Shown piece after piece: positions 6,767 through 9,257 of a stretch of DNA of 9,257 bases; position 1 is the stretch's first letter, and each line of letters starts with the position of its first letter. Below the pieces are notes generated by a model. The model searched no databases. It worked only from the letters and a program-made list of their open reading frames with translations, and was not told where the DNA came from. A program made the position numbers and the translations under genes. This stretch comes from Clostridiales bacterium (GTDB lineage: Bacteria > Bacillota > Clostridia > Lachnospirales > Lachnospiraceae): NCBI GenBank assembly GCA_019420425.1, contig JAHZHG010000001.1, positions 28,979 to 38,235 of the forward strand. Direction: 5' to 3'.

Positions 6767-7192
6767 TTAATCTGCAAACTTTTTCTGGTTACTGTATTGT
6801 TTTACCCAATAAACCAGACTTTGAATCATTACACAGAAACCGACAAACAGGTGGGAAAACTCTTCGGCAAAGCGATACTTGCCGGACAACACACGGACAG
6901 CCGGAAGGACAATGAGAATCAGTCCCAGAATACCGAAAAAGGCCATCAGCGTTCTGCCGCGGTGAGAGTTAATCCCATCATAGGCATCCTTGACAATCAG
7001 CGTAACCGCACAAATGATTTCGGGAATCCAGAAGCAGATATAAAAGAGCAGCGATCTTTCTATCTGGATTTCCAGTATATCCGTTGCAAAATAAGCGGAT
7101 ACCATCATCGCCAGGGCGGCAATAAAGCCATAGCGGAAGGCTGTTCCCCGGTCTGCCAGCTGCTTTTCATCGAAATTGCAATACGTTTTCAT
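6767..7192 (-). CDS. Four-helix membrane protein paired with an XRE regulator, function unknown
   Basis: A 141-aa protein starting at the ATG at 7192, 1 nt after the XRE stop codon. GGAGGAG inside the end of the XRE gene provides its ribosome binding site, so the two are translationally linked. A longer in-frame start at 7219 would sit inside the XRE gene and is less likely. The N-terminus is soluble (MKTYCNFDEKQLADRG). Four hydrophobic segments follow at about 20-38, 48-67, 80-100 and 113-131, with a conserved-looking loop KDAYDGINSHRGR (68-80) and a charged C-terminus. I do not recognise an enzymatic motif. Small XRE regulator plus small membrane protein pairs are common in Firmicutes and usually uncharacterised; the membrane protein may sequester or signal to the regulator, which is inference only. 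Confidence 0.82.
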   Translation of the reverse strand: MKTYCNFDEKQLADRGTAFRYGFIAALAMMVSAYFATDILEIQIERSLLFYICFWIPEIICAVTLIVKDAYDGINSHRGRTLMAFFGILGLILIVLPAVRVLSGKYRFAEEFSHLFVGFCVMIQSLVYWVKQYSNQKKFAD

Positions 7193-7193
7193 C

Positions 7194-7394
7194 TTAATTC
7201 TCCTCCCCAAACAATTCATCTAAAGATTTTCCCAAAACCTTACATATCGCCCGGCACAGCTTGATCGTGGGATTGTAATCCCCCTGCTCGATCGCATTCA
7301 TGGTCTGGCGGGAAATCCCTACGGCCTCCGCCAGGGCCTTCTGCGTCATATCCTTTTCCGCGCGGGCGACTTTGATTGGAATATTGCGTGGCAT
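7194..7394 (-). CDS. Small XRE/Cro-type helix-turn-helix regulator
   Basis: A 66-aa protein that is little more than a Cro/C1-type DNA-binding domain: KVARAEKDMTQKALAEAVGISRQTMNAIEQGDYNPTIKLCRAICKVLGKSLDELF. The turn and recognition helix are at about 17-38 (TQKALAEAVGISRQTMNAIEQG). Full-length for this compact family, which has no ligand or dimerisation domain. AGGAGGTGA (7401-7409) lies 6 nt before the ATG at 7394, a near-perfect Shine-Dalgarno. It is first in a likely operon with the membrane protein and guaD and diverges from the PHP gene. Autorepression through the inverted repeat near its promoter is plausible. Confidence 0.92.
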   Translation of the reverse strand: MPRNIPIKVARAEKDMTQKALAEAVGISRQTMNAIEQGDYNPTIKLCRAICKVLGKSLDELFGEEN

Positions 7395-7415
7395 ATGCCA
7401 TCACCTCCTGACTTT

Positions 7416-7443
7416 ATTATACATAAATACGACAAAAAGTCAA
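7416..7443 (-). promoter_or_regulatory. Promoter of the XRE / membrane protein / guaD unit
   Basis: On the minus strand TTGACT (7438-7443), a 16-bp spacer and a perfect TATAAT (7416-7421). The predicted start near 7409 places the Shine-Dalgarno almost at the 5' end of the mRNA, giving a very short leader of about 15 nt. The match is strong. Confidence 0.65.
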
Positions 7444-7464
7444 ACATAATTTACTTTTATGTTT
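7442..7464. promoter_or_regulatory. Inverted repeat, candidate XRE operator
   Basis: AAACATAA (7442-7449) and TTATGTTT (7457-7464) form a perfect 8-bp inverted repeat with a 7-bp spacer, touching the -35 of the XRE promoter. A third ACATAA half-site lies at 7421-7426, directly at the -10. Position suits autorepression; the AT-rich context weakens the claim. Confidence 0.4.
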
Positions 7465-7491
7465 TGAGGATGAAATTTAAAAAATATCCGT

Positions 7492-7497
7492 TATAAT
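7492..7497 (+). promoter_or_regulatory. -10 element of the PHP gene promoter
   Basis: A perfect TATAAT lies 33 bp before the PHP start codon, predicting a start near 7504 and a leader of about 27 nt. No good -35 is found at 16-18 bp; TTGAGG (7464-7469) is 22 bp away and GATGAA (7469-7474) is poor. It may be weak or need an activator. Confidence 0.4.
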
Positions 7498-7530
7498 CAG
7501 AAGGAGACAGGACAGACGGAGGGAACGGCT

Positions 7531-8400
7531 ATGGGAAAAATGGATTTACATATGCATTCCAGCTTCAGCCCGGACGGAGAGTTTTCGCCGGAGGAACTGG
7601 TGGAGCTCTGCCATAAGGCAGGACTGGAGATAATTGCGGTAACGGATCACAACAGTGTGCGGGGAATAAGGCCTGCCGTGGAGGCGGCGCAGAAATACGG
7701 GATCAGGGTGCTTCCGGGAATTGAGATTGACTGTACGCTGGACGGGGTAAATCTGCACCTGCTGGGCTACGGCGTGGATGCCGGGGATCCGGCTTTTGTC
7801 CGGCTGGAGCAGGATGTACAGAGGCAGGAGATACAGGCCGGGCAACAGATGATGAAAGCTGCCCATGAAATGGGCTGGCATTTTGCGGATGAAGCCTGTC
7901 TGCGCCTGGCCAGAAACGGTGTGGTCACCGGAGAGATCATCGCGGAGGCTGCGTTGGCAGACGAACGGAATGCAGACAATGTACAGCTGAATCCCTACCG
8001 CCCGGGAGGCAGCCGCAGCGAAAATCCCCTGGTAAATGTATACTGGGACTTTTTCTCCCAGGGCAAGACCGGCCATGCGCCGGTGCAGTATATTTCCTTT
8101 GATGAAGCCCGGCAAATGATCGTTGACAGCGGCGGGTTTTCCGTGCTCGCCCATCCGGCGATAACCGTGGGCCGTGACGAAGCGCGGATCAACCGCATGA
8201 TCCGGGCCGGTATCGCAGGAATAGAGGTTTACAGCAGCTACCATACCCGGGAGGACAGAGAATACTACGAAAGGCTGGCCGATGTCCATGGCCTGCTGAA
8301 AACCGTTGGGAGTGATTTTCACGGAAAAACAAAGCCCTCCGTACAACTGGGACTGGATGGCGGAGATTATCCGCAGCTTCCGATGTCCTTCTTTAAATAA
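7531..8400 (+). CDS. PHP-domain metal-dependent phosphoesterase
   Basis: A 289-aa cytoplasmic protein of the PHP superfamily (TrpH/YciV-like, related to 5'-3' exonuclease and AMP phosphatase types). All PHP motifs are present: DLHMHSSFSPDG (5-16; His7, His9, Asp15), VTDHNSVRG (37-45; Asp39, His40), PGIEID (62-67; Glu65), His76 in LHLLGY, VLAHPA (205-210; His208) and GSDFHGKTKP (260-269; Asp262, His264). These residues form a three-metal centre in the family. The middle holds a PYRPGGSRSENPLVNVYWDFF stretch (155-175) of the kind seen in a Firmicutes subfamily. GGAGGG (7518-7523) is 7 nt before the ATG at 7531. Substrate may be a nucleoside phosphate or a short oligonucleotide, not decidable here. 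Its 3' end overlaps the convergent Crp/Fnr gene by 34 bp. Confidence 0.9.
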   Translation: MGKMDLHMHSSFSPDGEFSPEELVELCHKAGLEIIAVTDHNSVRGIRPAVEAAQKYGIRVLPGIEIDCTLDGVNLHLLGYGVDAGDPAFVRLEQDVQRQEIQAGQQMMKAAHEMGWHFADEACLRLARNGVVTGEIIAEAALADERNADNVQLNPYRPGGSRSENPLVNVYWDFFSQGKTGHAPVQYISFDEARQMIVDSGGFSVLAHPAITVGRDEARINRMIRAGIAGIEVYSSYHTREDREYYERLADVHGLLKTVGSDFHGKTKPSVQLGLDGGDYPQLPMSFFK

Positions 8401-9041
8401 AAGGAATTTCTGCTTGTCTCCAGCAGCCCCTCCTGCTGCATTTTGCCAAGCTCGTGGGAGAGGGCGCTGCGGTCCACATGCAGATAATCCGCCAATTGCT
8501 GCCGGTTGAAGGGAATAGTAAACCGGCAGCTTTTTTGCTGTGCGGCCTGAAAGGAAAGATAAGAAATCAACCGGCCGCGGATGGTTTTGGAGGAGGTATG
8601 GAAAATCCGGCGGGAGAGGTTCAGATTCTTTTGGGCAGATATGGTGAGTAGGCTGCGGATCAGCCGACCGTGATGGACGCAGGTGTTTTGGCAGGGGGTG
8701 AGCAGCCGGTCGGCACGCAGAAACAGAACAGTTGAAGCTTCGGCCGCAGTGACGCTGACCATCAGCGGCTCGTGGGGGAGGCAGGCATAGGTTTCGGCGA
8801 AAACAGAGCCCGGGCCAATATGATCCAGCACACTTTTATTGCCCCAGAGATCATCGCTTTCGATCTGCACACTGCCGGAGAGCACCAGCCCAAGGGAACG
8901 CACCGTGTCTCCGGCGTGAAAGATTACGGCATTTTTGGAAAACTGCTTTTCTTCTGCGTCCAGACAGGCCAGCATTGACCGGATATCCTCCGGCGCTGTG
9001 CCCTGAAATAAAACAGTTTTGGCTAAAAAAGAATAATCCAT
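8367..9041 (-). CDS. Crp/Fnr-family transcriptional regulator
   Basis: A 224-aa protein. The start at 9041 (MDYSFLAK) is chosen because AAAAGGAG (9047-9054) lies 5 nt upstream; in-frame ATGs at 9062 and 9074 lie on the palindrome and have no such site. Residues about 10-115 form the cyclic-nucleotide-binding-type beta barrel (VIFHAGDTVRSLGLVLSGSVQI). The phosphate-cassette region reads GSVFAETYACLPHEPLMVS, without the Arg-Ser pair that binds cAMP in Crp, so the ligand is something else. A dimerisation helix follows, then a winged helix (about 178-206) with recognition helix VDRSALSHELGKM. A CQNTCVHH cluster (117-124) lies at the start of the long helix and might bind a metal, heme or sense redox state; that is speculation. 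It diverges from a ferredoxin gene, suggesting a redox or nitrosative-stress role like HcpR-type regulators. Confidence 0.92.
   Translation of the reverse strand: MDYSFLAKTVLFQGTAPEDIRSMLACLDAEEKQFSKNAVIFHAGDTVRSLGLVLSGSVQIESDDLWGNKSVLDHIGPGSVFAETYACLPHEPLMVSVTAAEASTVLFLRADRLLTPCQNTCVHHGRLIRSLLTISAQKNLNLSRRIFHTSSKTIRGRLISYLSFQAAQQKSCRFTIPFNRQQLADYLHVDRSALSHELGKMQQEGLLETSRNSFYLKKDIGSCG
8421..8445 (+). terminator. Weak candidate terminator for the PHP gene
   Basis: CAGCAG (8421-8426) pairs with CTGCTG (8433-8438) around CCCCTC, followed by CATTTTG. It lies 20 bp after the PHP stop but entirely within the Crp/Fnr coding sequence, where it encodes part of MQQEGLLE. The stem is short and it may be coincidental. 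Confidence 0.25.
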
Positions 9042-9053
9042 TTTTTCTCCTTT

Positions 9054-9069
9054 TGTTGTCATGACAACA
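9054..9069. promoter_or_regulatory. Perfect 16-bp palindrome, candidate Crp/Fnr operator
   Basis: TGTTGTCATGACAACA is perfectly symmetric about 9061.5. The half-site TTGTCA resembles the general Crp/Fnr half-site layout (TGTGA or TTGAT) without matching either exactly. It is centred about 41.5 bp upstream of the predicted ferredoxin start (near 9103), the class II activator position, and lies at about +14 to +29 of the predicted regulator transcript, where binding would block transcription. Confidence 0.7.
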
Positions 9070-9088
9070 TACATCTGCGCTTGATTCC

Positions 9089-9117
9089 ATTATACTGAGC
9101 ACATAAAGGCAATACAA
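9089..9117 (-). promoter_or_regulatory. Promoter of the Crp/Fnr gene
   Basis: On the minus strand TTGTAT (9112-9117), a 17-bp spacer and a perfect TATAAT (9089-9094). Predicted start near 9082, leader about 40 nt. Its -10 overlaps the ferredoxin -10 on the other strand, so the two promoters cannot both be occupied by polymerase at once. Confidence 0.5.
9091..9096 (+). promoter_or_regulatory. -10 element of the ferredoxin promoter
   Basis: TATACT lies 35 bp before the ferredoxin start codon. The expected -35 position (about 9068-9073, CATACA) does not match TTGACA and abuts the palindrome, as expected for a promoter that relies on a bound Crp/Fnr protein. Confidence 0.5.
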
Positions 9118-9131
9118 GGAGGAAAAAGAAG

Positions 9132-9257
9132 ATGGTACGAAGAATTATACAGATTAATCAGGAAAAGTGCAACGGCTGCGGACTGTGCGCCGGAGCATGT
9201 CACGAAGGGGCGATTGGCATGGAGAATGGCAAAGCACGGCTGCTGCGGGATGATTAC
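9132..9257 (+). CDS. 4Fe-4S ferredoxin-type protein, N-terminal fragment cut by window edge
   Basis: 42 codons are visible from the ATG at 9132, with AAGGAGG (9116-9122) 9 nt upstream. The sequence contains one complete Cys-x2-Cys-x2-Cys-x3-Cys motif (Cys13, 16, 19, 23 in CNGCGLCAGACHEGAIG), the binding signature for a 4Fe-4S cluster. The fourth cysteine is followed by His rather than the usual Pro. The frame is open to the edge (LLRDDY), so a second cluster motif and any further domain are out of view. It diverges from the Crp/Fnr gene. In related clostridia this type of ferredoxin is found beside a Crp/Fnr regulator and hydroxylamine reductase, so an electron-transfer role in nitrosative stress is plausible but rests on memory of family context. 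Confidence 0.88.
   Translation, partial: MVRRIIQINQEKCNGCGLCAGACHEGAIGMENGKARLLRDDY

Noticed and set aside
5780..7264. A 494-codon open frame on the plus strand opposite guaD, the membrane protein and the XRE end
   Set aside because: It spans three well-supported minus-strand genes, its translation is low-complexity and unlike any family I know, and the guaD motifs fix the real strand.
7546..8346. A 266-codon minus-strand frame opposite the PHP gene
   Set aside because: The plus strand carries every PHP metal motif and a good Shine-Dalgarno; the antisense frame shows no domain.
1..9257. Mobile elements, CRISPR arrays, tRNA or rRNA genes, toxin-antitoxin or phage defence modules
   Set aside because: No transposase, terminal repeats, spaced repeat array, tRNA-like cloverleaf or defence domain was seen; the small XRE gene is followed by a membrane protein of unknown function, not by a recognisable toxin.

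Overview
The window looks like chromosomal DNA of an anaerobic gut-type Clostridia, most likely Lachnospiraceae. This is an inference from strong AGGAGG-type ribosome binding sites, mid-range GC coding DNA with AT-rich intergenic regions, and the resemblance of the regulators and the ferredoxin to clostridial families. No rRNA, tRNA, CRISPR array, insertion sequence or phage gene was seen. All genes appear intact apart from the two cut by the window edges.

Left block (1-5350). A LysR-type regulator (minus strand, C-terminus off the left edge) diverges from a two- or three-gene plus-strand unit: a PHB-depolymerase/LpqC-type esterase with a second, catalytically dead-looking hydrolase repeat, a YfcC/DcuC-type carboxylate or amino-acid carrier, and a malic enzyme. 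The 156-bp divergent region holds two overlapping promoters and a ladder of TATAAAT-like inverted half-sites at the spacing expected for a LysR activator. The malic enzyme follows after a 110-bp gap with its own good sigma70-like promoter and two leader hairpins. A reasonable reading is a small catabolic locus: import an ester or organic acid, cleave it inside the cell, and feed a C4 acid to pyruvate. The true substrate is unknown.

Middle block (5351-7394). A perfect 13-bp hairpin separates the malic enzyme from a convergent minus-strand unit. In transcription order this is a small XRE/Cro-type repressor, a four-helix membrane protein starting 1 nt after it, and guanine deaminase (guaD). The XRE promoter region carries a perfect 8-bp inverted repeat that may be its operator.

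Right block (7395-9257). A PHP-domain phosphoesterase (plus) runs divergently from the XRE gene. Its 3' end overlaps the 3' end of a convergent Crp/Fnr-family regulator by 34 bp. That regulator diverges from a 4Fe-4S ferredoxin gene cut by the right edge. Between them lies a perfect 16-bp palindrome centred 41.5 bp upstream of the predicted ferredoxin start point, and just upstream of the regulator's own ribosome binding site. This geometry suggests one site that activates the ferredoxin and represses the regulator. The pairing resembles clostridial loci linked to hydroxylamine reductase (hcp), which would lie beyond the right edge.
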